Positions 1-8,127 of a stretch of 64,000 bases of DNA are shown one piece after another. The DNA is from Pseudomonas sp. MMS21 TM103 (GTDB lineage: Bacteria > Pseudomonadota > Gammaproteobacteria > Pseudomonadales > Pseudomonadaceae): positions 124,001 through 188,000 of the forward strand of contig NZ_JAJISP010000005.1 in assembly GCF_022132145.1 (NCBI RefSeq). The letters are read 5' to 3'. A model generated the notes under the pieces. It was not told where the DNA came from and ran no database searches. It saw only the letters and a list, made by a program, of their open reading frames with translations. Both the position numbers and the translations under genes were made by a program. The number at the start of each line of letters is the position of its first letter. Positions within the stretch are counted from its first letter, which is position 1.

Positions 1-80
1 GGCTACGCCAGGCCGAAACACTTGGCAGCCGCGCCTGACATATCAGCCCGGCTGGGCATAGGGCCAGCCTGCGTTTCAGC

Positions 81-1043
81 CTACAGCTGCGCCGCCAGAC
101 GGGCACGACGGGCACGCAAACTGGTCATCAGCGATGGGCCCAGGGCCGTCAGGGCCGAGCCCAGCACCACCAAAGCTGCGCCGCCATAGGCAATCCAATT
201 GATCTGTTCGGGCTGGACATGCTCCGGCCACCAGGTTGCTGCCAGCGCTACCGAACCGAACGTCACCAGCGGCGTGATCGCCAGCGTCGCGCTGACCCGC
301 GAGGCCTCCCAGTGCGCCAACGCCTCGGCGAACGCGCCATAAGCCACCAGGGTGTTCAGACAGCAGGCAAACAACAGCCATGCCTGCAACGAACTCAGCT
401 CGAAGACCTGCTGCGGCTGCGCCCAAGGCGTCAGCAGCAGCGCACAGGCCAGGTAGATCACCATCATCACCTGCAACGAGTTCCACACCGTCAACAACTG
501 CTTTTGCGCCAAGCCATAAAACGCCCAGACAAACGCCGCCAGTAGCACGATCAGAACCCCGGCAGTGTAATCGGTCAACGACGTCAACAATTCGCTCAGG
601 CGTTGATTGAAAAACAGCGCAAAACCGCACAGCAGGACGGTCAGGCCAATGCCCTGGGCGAAACTGAAACGCTCGCGAAAGACGAACAGACTGCTGATCA
701 GCAGTAAGATCGGCGCGACCTGGATCACCAATTGCGTGGTGCCGGGGCTGAGCAGGTTCAGCCCCATCAGGTAGAGCACATAGTTGGCAGTTAACCCGGC
801 AATCGCCAAGGCGAGCAGCCAACCGCCCTTGCGCCCCAGTGGACGGAAACGTGGCAACCCACGAGATGCAGCCAGATAAGCCAGCAGAATTGAACCGGAC
901 ACCAGCAGTCGATACCAGGTGACAGTGACCGGATCCATCACCTGAAGCACTTCTTTGAGTTTGATCGGCAACACGCCCCAGAGCAGAGCGGTAATCAGTG
1001 CCAGAAACAGGCCGTAGAGCCAACGGCCGGAAGAGATATGCAT
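81..1043 (-). CDS. EamA/DMT-family inner-membrane transporter
   Basis: A 320-residue, very hydrophobic protein with about ten predicted membrane segments arranged as two EamA-like halves, the usual size and layout of drug/metabolite-transporter superfamily exporters. The N-terminus (MHISSGRWLYGLFLALITAL) runs straight into the first membrane helix and carries the ALLWGVLPI stretch common in the RarD/RhaT-like branch. The ATG at 1041-1043 is preceded by a GAGG-like ribosome site. Such proteins sit in the inner membrane and usually export amino acids or other small metabolites; the substrate cannot be read from sequence. It is transcribed alone, away from the short gene at 1309. Confidence 0.85.
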   Translation of the reverse strand: MHISSGRWLYGLFLALITALLWGVLPIKLKEVLQVMDPVTVTWYRLLVSGSILLAYLAASRGLPRFRPLGRKGGWLLALAIAGLTANYVLYLMGLNLLSPGTTQLVIQVAPILLLISSLFVFRERFSFAQGIGLTVLLCGFALFFNQRLSELLTSLTDYTAGVLIVLLAAFVWAFYGLAQKQLLTVWNSLQVMMVIYLACALLLTPWAQPQQVFELSSLQAWLLFACCLNTLVAYGAFAEALAHWEASRVSATLAITPLVTFGSVALAATWWPEHVQPEQINWIAYGGAALVVLGSALTALGPSLMTSLRARRARLAAQL

Positions 1044-1308
1044 GACTGCCTCAAGCGCAAGCTAACGGCGCAAAGCGCTATTTTATGTCGTCATGGTCAA
1101 CCGACACAGTCACAGTTCAGCGGGGTTGCATGCGCAAACTGTATTGCTGACGAAAGGCGTAAAGCCATACAGTTGACGCCAAAAAACCAAAAACAAACGT
1201 AAAAACGCGCGAAAAGAGTCAAAAAACAACCATTGGTCGTCAACTCAAACGAGTCCATCGGCGCGGATTAGACTGCAATTATTCGGCTTATTGCATGAGG
1301 CTCTCGCC

Positions 1309-1518
1309 ATGTACGGTCAACGCACCATCGACCCCGGCCCCGGCACGCACTACCGCAGCGAGCGGGTTAGTGCAGTCAACGGCCAGTATTTCTTTGCCAC
1401 CCGCGAAGGCACGCTAGAAGGCCCCTACTACACGCGCATCGACGCTGAGCGTGAAATCGGCTCCTATATTCGCCGCATGATGCAAGCCAGCGGCACCGTC
1501 GAGAATCGAGCACTCTGA
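1309..1518 (+). CDS. Short conserved hypothetical protein (DUF6316-like)
   Basis: A 69-residue soluble protein starting MYGQRTIDPGPGTHYRSERV. An in-frame TTG lies 18 bases upstream, but the ATG at 1309 has a GAGG ribosome site at 1297-1300, so it is preferred. The central segment reads like a small fold in which an aromatic-rich strand (NGQYFFATREG) is followed by a helix (RIDAEREIGSYIRRMM). I recall this as a widespread short Pseudomonas family, probably DUF6316, with no established function; the name is from memory and unverified. A strong hairpin follows the stop codon. Confidence 0.75.
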   Translation: MYGQRTIDPGPGTHYRSERVSAVNGQYFFATREGTLEGPYYTRIDAEREIGSYIRRMMQASGTVENRAL

Positions 1519-1535
1519 CCGAGCAAACGCGGCTC

Positions 1536-1566
1536 AAAAAAAACGGGAGCCCAAACGGGCTCCCGT
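1536..1566. terminator. Rho-independent hairpin after the DUF6316-like gene
   Basis: A perfect 10-bp stem (ACGGGAGCCC at 1543-1552 pairing with 1557-1566) closes a 4-base loop. A run of eight A at 1536-1543 gives a T-tract only on the minus strand, so the hairpin is best formed for leftward transcripts; for the plus-strand gene ending at 1518 it would act without a clear U-tract. Confidence 0.7.
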
Positions 1567-1761
1567 ACTCATTCTCAGAGAAAAGTCGCACTCGGCTCAC
1601 ACCGCGCGCAACAACTACCTCACCTGCGCTCCCGAAGCAACGCAGCCCCTAGTCTGACAAAAATCCCCACACCCATGGGTTTAGCTTTGTTGCTGCTGTG
1701 CAAAGAAATGTAACCCCGCATGCTGCTGGTAGGCCGCCACGGCAACCGGCAGAATGCCGGC

Positions 1762-2472
1762 ATGAGCGACCTCTACCTGCCCCCCTGCTGTACCACACTG
1801 AGCGATCACTGGCCTCTGCCCTTGGCGCTGTCCGGCGTACAGCTGATCAGCACGCGCTTCGACCCCGCGCAGCTCCATGCCGAGGACTTCGAGCGCAGCG
1901 GCATAGCGGCCGTCAGCGGTGTGGCCAAACGTCAGACCGAATACCTCGCAGGCCGCCTGTGCGCACGCGAAGCCCTGCGCCGCGTGACCGGCATAGCCTC
2001 GGTGCCGGCAGTCGGCGCCGACCGCGCACCGCAGTGGCCGGCCGAAGTTAGCGGCTCGATCACCCACGGCAGCAGCTGGGCCGGCGCCATGGCTGGCCAC
2101 GCCAGCACCTGGCGTGGCCTGGGCCTTGATGTCGAGCGCAGACTGGCGCCGGCGCGCGCCGAACGCTTGGCTGCGCAGATCCTCACCCCTGCCGAATTGC
2201 AGCAGCTGCAGGACCTGGCGCCCGAGCTGCGCGCAGCGCGGATCAGCCTGACCTTCTCGCTCAAGGAAAGCCTGTTCAAGGCGCTCTACCCCTTGGTCTT
2301 GCAGCGTTTCTACTTCCAGGACGCCGAGCTGTTGAGTTGCCACGCCGACGGCAGCGCGCGACTGCGCCTACTGATCAAGCTGGGCAGCGACTGGCCGGCC
2401 GGCAGCGAACTGGAAGGCCAGTTCGTCGAGTTCGACGGTTTTCTACTCAGCCTGATTGCCATCCCGGCCTGA
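1762..2472 (+). CDS. pcpS: 4'-phosphopantetheinyl transferase, PcpS/EntD type
   Basis: It transfers the phosphopantetheine arm of coenzyme A onto the serine of acyl, peptidyl or aryl carrier proteins in the cytoplasm. The family motifs are present: SITHG near residue 99, GLDVER near 121 with the Mg-binding Asp and Glu, and FSLKESLFKAL near 168 with the catalytic Lys-Glu pair. The N-terminal part (DHWPLPLALSGVQLISTRFD) closely resembles what I remember of P. aeruginosa PcpS, the single transferase serving both fatty acid and siderophore synthesis there. An upstream in-frame ATG at 1720 exists; 1762 gives 236 residues, closer to the family length. It stands alone. Confidence 0.88.
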   Translation: MSDLYLPPCCTTLSDHWPLPLALSGVQLISTRFDPAQLHAEDFERSGIAAVSGVAKRQTEYLAGRLCAREALRRVTGIASVPAVGADRAPQWPAEVSGSITHGSSWAGAMAGHASTWRGLGLDVERRLAPARAERLAAQILTPAELQQLQDLAPELRAARISLTFSLKESLFKALYPLVLQRFYFQDAELLSCHADGSARLRLLIKLGSDWPAGSELEGQFVEFDGFLLSLIAIPA

Positions 2473-2544
2473 TCCCTTGCAGAGTGCGGCCCAATCCGCC
2501 GGGCAAATCCGATAAACTCCGGCCATTGCCGCCAGGAGTGCCCC

Positions 2545-3834
2545 ATGCGCGAAGAACTCAACCAAGGCCTGATCGACTTTCTCAAGGCCTCGCCCACCCC
2601 ATTTCATGCCACCGCGAGCCTGGCCCAGCGCCTGGAAGCCGCCGGCTACCTGCACCTCGACGAACGTGCGCCCTGGCATACTGAAGCCGGCGGGCGTTAC
2701 TACGTCACCCGCAACGACTCTTCGATCATCGCCTTCAAGCTGGGCCAGCGCTCACCGCTGGAAGGCGGAATTCGCCTGGTTGGCGCCCACACCGACAGCC
2801 CCTGCCTGCGGGTCAAGCCGCAGCCGGAACTGCAGCGCCAGGGCTTCTTCCAGCTCGGCGTGGAAGTCTATGGCGGTGCATTGCTCTCGCCCTGGTTTGA
2901 CCGCGACCTGTCCCTGGCCGGACGCGTGACCTACCGCCGCGACGGCAAGGTGGAGAGCCAGCTGATCGACTTTCAGTGTGCGATCGCCGTCATTCCCAAC
3001 CTGGCCATTCACCTCAACCGCGAGGCCAACCAGGGCTGGGCGATCAATGCGCAGAACGAGCTGCCGCCGATCCTGGCCCAGCTAGGAATGCCGGAGGCGG
3101 CGGATTTCCGCGCCCTGCTCACCGAGCAGCTGGCGCGCGAACACGATTTCAGTGCCGATGCAGTGCTCGATTTCGAGCTGAGTTTCTATGACACCCAGGC
3201 TGCCGCGGTGATCGGCCTGAACGGCGACTTCATCGCCGGTGCACGGCTGGACAACCTGCTCTCTTGCTACGCCGGCCTGCAAGCCCTGCTCGCAGCCCCG
3301 GACGAGGAAAGCTGCGTGCTGGTGTGTACCGACCATGAAGAGGTCGGCTCCAGTTCGGCCTGCGGTGCCGACGGGCCGATGCTCGAACAGGTGCTGCGCC
3401 GCGTGCTGCCGGAGGGCGACGGTTTCGTCCGAAGCATCCAGCGCTCGCTGCTGGTCTCCGCCGACAATGCCCATGCGGTTCACCCCAACTACCCGGACAA
3501 GCACGACGACAACCACGGCCCCAAGCTCAACGCCGGCCCGGTGATCAAGATCAACAGCAACCAGCGCTACGCCACCAGCAGCGAAACCGCCGGCTTCTTC
3601 CGTCACCTGTGTCTGGAAAACGAAGTGCCGGTACAAAGCTTCGTGACCCGCAGTGACATGGGCTGTGGCTCGACCATCGGCCCGATCACCGCCAGCCAGT
3701 TGGGTGTGCGCACCGTGGATATCGGCCTGCCGACCTTCGCCATGCACTCGATCCGCGAACTGGCCGGCAGCCACGACCTGGCGCACCTGGTCAAGGTGCT
3801 GACGGCGTTCTATGCGAGCCGCGAGTTGCCCTGA
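2545..3834 (+). CDS. apeB: M18-family aminopeptidase ApeB
   Basis: A 429-residue cytosolic zinc aminopeptidase of family M18, normal in length, removing N-terminal residues (typically acidic or neutral) from peptides. The dinuclear-metal ligand motifs are in order: [23 protein letters not shown] with the catalytic Glu pair, [12 protein letters not shown], and [10 protein letters not shown] near the C-terminus. The ATG at 2545 has an AGGAG ribosome site just upstream (CGCCAGGAGTGCCCC). Its stop codon abuts the remains of a GFA-family gene. No regulatory site is visible. Confidence 0.93.
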   Translation: MREELNQGLIDFLKASPTPFHATASLAQRLEAAGYLHLDERAPWHTEAGGRYYVTRNDSSIIAFKLGQRSPLEGGIRLVGAHTDSPCLRVKPQPELQRQGFFQLGVEVYGGALLSPWFDRDLSLAGRVTYRRDGKVESQLIDFQCAIAVIPNLAIHLNREANQGWAINAQNELPPILAQLGMPEAADFRALLTEQLAREHDFSADAVLDFELSFYDTQAAAVIGLNGDFIAGARLDNLLSCYAGLQALLAAPDEESCVLVCTDHEEVGSSSACGADGPMLEQVLRRVLPEGDGFVRSIQRSLLVSADNAHAVHPNYPDKHDDNHGPKLNAGPVIKINSNQRYATSSETAGFFRHLCLENEVPVQSFVTRSDMGCGSTIGPITASQLGVRTVDIGLPTFAMHSIRELAGSHDLAHLVKVLTAFYASRELP

Positions 3835-4223
3835 AGATCGGCGGCAGCTGTCTGTGCGGGGCGGTGGCCCGAGCGATTGGACAAGCCGACCGGTCATTGC
3901 CACTGCCTGACCTGCCAGAAAGCACATGCAGCGGCCTTCGCCAGCACCGCCGGGGTTCTGCGCGAAGATTTCCGCTGGTTGCGCGGCGAGGAAAACTGTC
4001 GAGCTACCAATCATCGCCCAGCAAACTGCGCCATTTCTGCGCGATCTGCGGTTCGCAATTGATCGCCCCACGCACCGGCCAGGCCCATTTCATCGTCCGT
4101 GTGGCTAGCCTCGATCAGGACCCCGGCGCGCGCCCGGCCCAGTACATCTAGACCAGCCATGACCGCCCCTGGCTGACCTGCGACTAACTGCCGATCTATG
4201 CCGAGTGGCCACCGGGCCACTGA
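3834..4223 (+). pseudogene. Degraded GFA/CENP-V family gene (frameshifts and stops)
   Basis: Three pieces of one GFA-fold zinc protein can be read. The N-terminus [12 protein letters not shown] lies in the frame of 3834; the core GHCHCLTCQKAHAAAFAS shifts to the frame of 3877; the rest, from KLSSYQSSPSKLRHFCAICG onward, returns to the first frame. That frame then meets TAG at 4149 and TAA at 4185 before the family-typical ending AEWPPGH and a TGA at 4221. All zinc-binding Cys pairs survive, so decay looks recent. GFA proteins are glutathione- or zinc-binding, often annotated as formaldehyde-activating. A sequencing or assembly error could explain one shift, but not two shifts plus two stops. 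Confidence 0.8.
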
Positions 4224-4224
4224 A

Positions 4225-4941
4225 TCACTCCGGCACCTCGACGCTGACATGCAGCGCATCGTGGCGCCAGAACTCCAGGTCGCAATCGATGATACGGCCG
4301 TGCTGGTCGCGGTTGATCCGTACGATGCGCAACGCCGGGCTGCCCACCGCCACTTTCAACGCCGCCGCAGCTTCACTGTGCAGTGCGGTAGGCACCATAT
4401 CGAAACGCACCCGACCGTAATGGATGCCGTATTCGCTGGCATACAGTTCGGTCAGCGACAGGGTCAGATCGAAGTCGAGCACGCCGGGGAAATAGCTCGG
4501 ATTGAGGTAGTGCTCGACATACAGCACCAGGCGGCCATCGATACGCCGTGCCCGGCGAATCTGGATCACGCTGGACAACGCTGGCAATTCCAGCAGCTCG
4601 CAGATTTCCACCGGAGCCGGGAGCAGTCGTGCCGAGAGCACTTCGGTGGCCGGCACTCGCCCCTGCCCGGCGACCATTGCATGAAAATGCGAGCGCACCA
4701 GCGGGTTGTAGGCCAGCCGCGGTGGCGAGACGAACCAGCCGCGGCGCTCCTCACGATAAATCAGGCCCTGCGCCTCCAACTGACCGAGCGCCTCACGCAG
4801 GGTAATGCGGGTGGTATCGAAGACTTCACTGAGCTTGCGCTCGGCCGGCAACTGGCTGCCGGACGCCAACAGGCCATGCTCGATCTGTTCTTGCAAGGCC
4901 CGGCAGATGGTGGTGACGGCACGCGGCGCTACATCGCGCAT
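4225..4941 (-). CDS. GntR-family regulator with UTRA domain (HutC/PhnF-like)
   Basis: The N-terminal winged helix-turn-helix (residues about 8-70, with GSQLPAERKLSEVFDTTRIT) is classic GntR; the remainder is a UTRA ligand-binding domain ending in a typical DLEFWRHDALHVSVE strand. The track of possible starts includes a TTG at 4944, but the ATG at 4939-4941 has an AGAGGA ribosome site seven bases away and is preferred. The gene is divergent from the transporter-phosphatase operon starting at 5267. A 12-bp palindrome of the HutC/PhnF type lies just upstream of its own start and another in front of the operon, so it probably represses both and is relieved by the imported compound or its product (inference). 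Confidence 0.87.
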   Translation of the reverse strand: MRDVAPRAVTTICRALQEQIEHGLLASGSQLPAERKLSEVFDTTRITLREALGQLEAQGLIYREERRGWFVSPPRLAYNPLVRSHFHAMVAGQGRVPATEVLSARLLPAPVEICELLELPALSSVIQIRRARRIDGRLVLYVEHYLNPSYFPGVLDFDLTLSLTELYASEYGIHYGRVRFDMVPTALHSEAAAALKVAVGSPALRIVRINRDQHGRIIDCDLEFWRHDALHVSVEVPE

Positions 4942-4956
4942 CAAGATTTCCTCTTT

Positions 4957-4968
4957 TGGACTAGTCCA
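4957..4968. promoter_or_regulatory. Putative GntR operator upstream of the regulator gene
   Basis: TGGACTAGTCCA is a perfect 12-bp palindrome starting 16 bases upstream of the gntR start codon. It differs by one symmetric pair from TGGTCTAGACCA, the form I associate with HutC/PhnF-type regulators. The position suits autorepression. Confidence 0.6.
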
Positions 4969-5228
4969 GCCTCTTTACAAGGCCTGAACCAGCGGATTAA
5001 ACCGCACTGACTATGTTGCAAGGCTAGGCATAGCAGATGACCAGCCGATGACAGAAGACTAGCAAGCACGCCCCATGCCAGCAGAAATTACAGTGTGCGC
5101 CACAAAATCAGCCACTTATCTATGGTCTACGCTTGTTCTGCGCGGCTTCGCCAAGCGCTTGGACATCCACGAGGAACCGGCAATCATAAAACTGTCACTT
5201 GCCGGGCCTAAATTGGCGTGGGTCTTGC

Positions 5229-5240
5229 TGATCTAGACCA
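5229..5240. promoter_or_regulatory. Putative GntR operator upstream of the ABC/phosphatase operon
   Basis: TGATCTAGACCA matches the palindrome TGGTCTAGACCA at 11 of 12 positions. It lies between the upstream promoter region and the AAGGAG ribosome site of the binding-protein gene at 5267. It shares the CTAG core and outer CCA half-site with the site at 4957. The rest of the 4942-5266 gap shows no gene. Confidence 0.6.
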
Positions 5241-5266
5241 ACACTCTCATCGCAAAGGAGTTTCCA

Positions 5267-6325
5267 ATGAAACAACTGCTGCTGGCTTCATTGATGGGCA
5301 CGGCCATCGCCCTGGCAACCTCGGCCATGGCTGCCGACACGGATCTGCAAACGCTGGCACAAGCCGCACGCGCAGAAGGCGCGGTAAACAGCGTGGGCAT
5401 GCCGGACAGCTGGGCCAACTGGAAGGACACCTGGGTGGACCTGGAGAAACTCTATGGCCTCAAACACATGGACACCGACATGAGTTCGGCCCAGGAAATC
5501 GCCAAATTCTCCGCCGAGAAAGACAACGCCAGTGCCGATATCGGCGACGTTGGTGCGGCGTTCGGACCCATTGCGGTGCAGCAGGGTGTTACCCAAGCCT
5601 ACAAACCGAGCACCTGGGAACAGATCCCGGGCTGGGCCAAGGACGCCGACGGCCACTGGATGCTCGCCTACACCGGCTCCATCGCTTTCATCGTCAACAA
5701 GCAACTGGTCAAGGACATCCCGCACTCCTGGGCCGAGCTGAAACAGGGCACCTACAAGGTCGCCATCGGCGATGTCAGCGCCGCCGCCCAGGCGGTCAAT
5801 GGCGTACTGGCCGCGGCCATTGCCAACGGCGGCAACGAGAAGAACATCCAGCCAGGCCTGGACTTCTTCGCCGAAATCGCCGAACAGGGCCGCCTGTCGC
5901 TGGCCAACCCGACTATCCAGACCCTGGAGAAAGGTGAAGTGGAAGTGGGCGTGGTCTGGGACTTCAACGGTCTCTCCTACCGCGACCAGATCGACCCAAG
6001 CCGCTTCGAAGTACTGATCCCCTCCGACGGTTCGGTGATCTCCGGCTACACCACCATCATCAACAAGTACGCGAAGAACCCCAACGCCGCCAAACTGGCG
6101 CGCGAGTACATCCTCAGCGACGCCGGGCAGATCAACCTGGCCAAAGGCAATGCCCGACCGATCCGCGCCGAGCACCTGAGCCTGCCGCCTGAGGTTCAGG
6201 CCAAGTTGCTGCCTAACGCGCAGTACGTCAATGTCCAGCCGATCAAGGATGCCGCCGCCTGGGAGGCCACCTCCAAGGCCTTGCCGCAGCAATGGCAGGA
6301 AAACGTCATCATCAACATGGAGTAA
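5267..6325 (+). CDS. ABC transporter periplasmic substrate-binding protein
   Basis: A 352-residue protein with a clear Sec signal peptide (MKQLLLASLMGTAIALATSA, cleavage after AMA near residue 22) and the two-lobe fold of the group that includes iron(III), putrescine/thiamine and 2-aminoethylphosphonate binding proteins. Segments such as MLAYTGSIAFIVNKQLVKDIPHSW, VGVVWDFNGLSYRD and SGYTTIINKYAKNPNAAKLAREYI are typical. The ATG is preceded by AAAGGAG. As first gene of the operon it would deliver the ligand to the permease pair at 7213 and 8114. The company of two phosphatases and a PhnF-like regulator suggests an organophosphorus ligand, but the binding-site residues were not identified. Confidence 0.85.
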   Translation: MKQLLLASLMGTAIALATSAMAADTDLQTLAQAARAEGAVNSVGMPDSWANWKDTWVDLEKLYGLKHMDTDMSSAQEIAKFSAEKDNASADIGDVGAAFGPIAVQQGVTQAYKPSTWEQIPGWAKDADGHWMLAYTGSIAFIVNKQLVKDIPHSWAELKQGTYKVAIGDVSAAAQAVNGVLAAAIANGGNEKNIQPGLDFFAEIAEQGRLSLANPTIQTLEKGEVEVGVVWDFNGLSYRDQIDPSRFEVLIPSDGSVISGYTTIINKYAKNPNAAKLAREYILSDAGQINLAKGNARPIRAEHLSLPPEVQAKLLPNAQYVNVQPIKDAAAWEATSKALPQQWQENVIINME

Positions 6326-6339
6326 CTGCTCGGCCCACG

Positions 6340-6366
6340 CGTAGCCCGGATGCAATCCGGGCTACG
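6340..6366. repeat. Small interspersed palindrome (GTAGCCCGGAT family)
   Basis: An 11-bp perfect stem (CGTAGCCCGGA at 6340-6350 with 6356-6366) around a 5-base loop, inside the 87-bp gap between the binding-protein gene and the phosphatase gene. This palindrome is a familiar interspersed element in Pseudomonas. Here it may act as an mRNA stabiliser or partial attenuator after the highly expressed first gene. A degenerate relative is at 12007. Confidence 0.7.
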
Positions 6367-6412
6367 TCACTGGCTCCACCCGCTATTTCGCAACGCAAGG
6401 AAGAGGCAGCGC

Positions 6413-7216
6413 ATGCACAACGTCATCCTGGTGGTATTGGATGGCCTGAATTACGAGGTGGCCCGGCACGCGCTGGGGCATCTGCAGGCCTACTGCGGCG
6501 CCGAGCGCGCAGCCTTGTACAAGCTCGACTGCGAGCTGCCCTCACTGTCCCGTCCGCTGTACGAATGCATCCTCACCGGCGTCAGGCCAATCGACAGCGG
6601 CGTGGTGCATAACCAGGTGGTGCGCCTGTCCAATCAGCGCAGCATCTTTCACTACGCGCGGGATGCCGGCCTGTGCACCGCTGCCGCGGCCTATCACTGG
6701 GTCAGCGAGCTGTATAACCGTGCCCCATTCGACGCCGCCCGCGACCGGCATATCGATGACCCCAACCTGCCGATCCAGCATGGCCACTTCTACTACGCCG
6801 ACCATTACCCCGATTCCCACCTGTTCGCCGACGCGGAAAGTCTGCGCCTGCGCCACAGTCCGAACTTCCTCCTGGTGCACCCGATGAACATCGACGACGC
6901 CGGCCACAAGCACGGCCTCGACAGTGCGCAGTACCGCAACAGCGCGCGGGTCGCCGACATTCTGCTGGCCGACTACCTGCAAGGCTGGCTCGATGCCGGC
7001 TACCAGGTGCTGGTCACCGCCGACCACGGCATGAACAACGATCGCTCGCACAACGGCCTGCTCGTCGAAGAACGCGAAGTGCCGCTATTCGTGCTCGGCT
7101 CGGCCTTCAGCCTGGACCGCGACGCCCGGCCGAAGCAGACCGAACTGTGCGGCACCATCTGCCAGCTGCTCGGCGCAGCCCACGACAAACCCGTCTGCAG
7201 GGAACTATTGAAATGA
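6413..7216 (+). CDS. Alkaline-phosphatase-superfamily hydrolase, cytoplasmic
   Basis: A 267-residue member of the nucleotide pyrophosphatase/phosphonoacetate hydrolase branch of the alkaline phosphatase superfamily. Metal-ligand motifs are visible: VVLDG (Asp10), the nucleophile loop LPSLSRP with Ser46 at the position often held by Thr, NIDDAGHKHG (residues 160-168) and TADHGMN (Asp204-His205), then a late His near 213. The chosen ATG follows an AAGGAAGAGG ribosome site; an in-frame upstream start at 6350 lies in the palindrome. No signal peptide is present, so the substrate must be taken into the cytoplasm first, fitting the flanking ABC genes. Its stop codon overlaps the next start (ATGA). 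A phosphodiester or phosphonate substrate is inferred. Confidence 0.82.
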   Translation: MHNVILVVLDGLNYEVARHALGHLQAYCGAERAALYKLDCELPSLSRPLYECILTGVRPIDSGVVHNQVVRLSNQRSIFHYARDAGLCTAAAAYHWVSELYNRAPFDAARDRHIDDPNLPIQHGHFYYADHYPDSHLFADAESLRLRHSPNFLLVHPMNIDDAGHKHGLDSAQYRNSARVADILLADYLQGWLDAGYQVLVTADHGMNNDRSHNGLLVEEREVPLFVLGSAFSLDRDARPKQTELCGTICQLLGAAHDKPVCRELLK

Positions 7217-8127
7217 GTGCGTCACTCGAACGTAGCGCCAAGCTACCGGGCGCAGCGCAGCCGCTGACCGCACCGCGCGCGCGCCTGTCGCCACGGCTGA
7301 GAGGAAAATGGCTGGCAGCGCTGTGCCTGCTGCCCTTCGCCGTGTTTTTTCTGCTGTTCCAGATCGCGCCGCTGCTGTGGGTGGCGACCAACAGTCTGAA
7401 CAGCGCCGAAGGCTGGGGCCTGGCCAATTTCGCCAAGGTGTTCAACTCCAGGTTCTACCTGCAGGCGATCAAACACAGCCTGCAGATTTCCTTCTGGTCC
7501 AGCCTGTTCGGTATGAGCATTGCGATCCTCGGCAGCTATTCGCTACGCCAGGTGGACTCCAAGCTGCGCGACTTCGTCATGGCCTTCTCCAACATGACCA
7601 GCAACTTCGCCGGCGTGCCGCTGGCCTTCGCCTTCATCATCCTGCTCGGTTTCAACGGCGCACTGACCCTGCTGCTGATCAAGATCGGCCTGATCGAGAG
7701 TTTCAACCTCTACTCGAAAAACGGCCTGATCGTGCTCTACACCTACTTCCAGATCCCCCTGGGCGTGCTGCTGCTGTACCCGGCCTTCGATGCCCTGCGT
7801 GAGGACTGGCGCGAATCCGCCGCACTGCTCGGCGCCAACACCTGGGACTTCTGGCGACATATCGGCCTGCCGGTGCTGACCCCGGCGCTGCTCGGCACCT
7901 TCGTCATCCTCCTGGCCAATGCGCTGGGCGCCTACGCCACCGTGTACTACCTGACCACCGGCAACTTCAACGTGATGCCGATCCGCATCGCCGGCCTGGT
8001 ATCGGGCGACATCTCCCTCAACCCGAACCTGGCCAGCGCCCTGGCGATGATATTGGTCGGCCTGATGGCGGTGATCACCGTGGCCCATCAACTGTTGCTG
8101 AAGAGGAGCAAGCATGTCTCGCGCTAA
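7213..8127 (+). CDS. ABC transporter permease 1
   Basis: A 304-residue inner-membrane permease with six or seven hydrophobic helices after a short cytoplasmic lead. The ATPase-docking EAA loop is DWRESAALLGANTWDFWRHI followed by GLPVLTPALL. The start is the ATG at 7213, which overlaps the hydrolase stop as ATGA, indicating translational coupling; the reading frame extends further upstream but without a better start. It pairs with the second permease at 8114 to form the channel, in the manner of the PotB/PhnU-type subunits of polyamine and 2-aminoethylphosphonate importers. Confidence 0.88.
   Translation: MSASLERSAKLPGAAQPLTAPRARLSPRLRGKWLAALCLLPFAVFFLLFQIAPLLWVATNSLNSAEGWGLANFAKVFNSRFYLQAIKHSLQISFWSSLFGMSIAILGSYSLRQVDSKLRDFVMAFSNMTSNFAGVPLAFAFIILLGFNGALTLLLIKIGLIESFNLYSKNGLIVLYTYFQIPLGVLLLYPAFDALREDWRESAALLGANTWDFWRHIGLPVLTPALLGTFVILLANALGAYATVYYLTTGNFNVMPIRIAGLVSGDISLNPNLASALAMILVGLMAVITVAHQLLLKRSKHVSR

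Noticed and set aside
1567..1761. A possible riboswitch or leader before the phosphopantetheinyl transferase
   Set aside because: No conserved secondary structure or known motif could be recognised in the 195-bp space.
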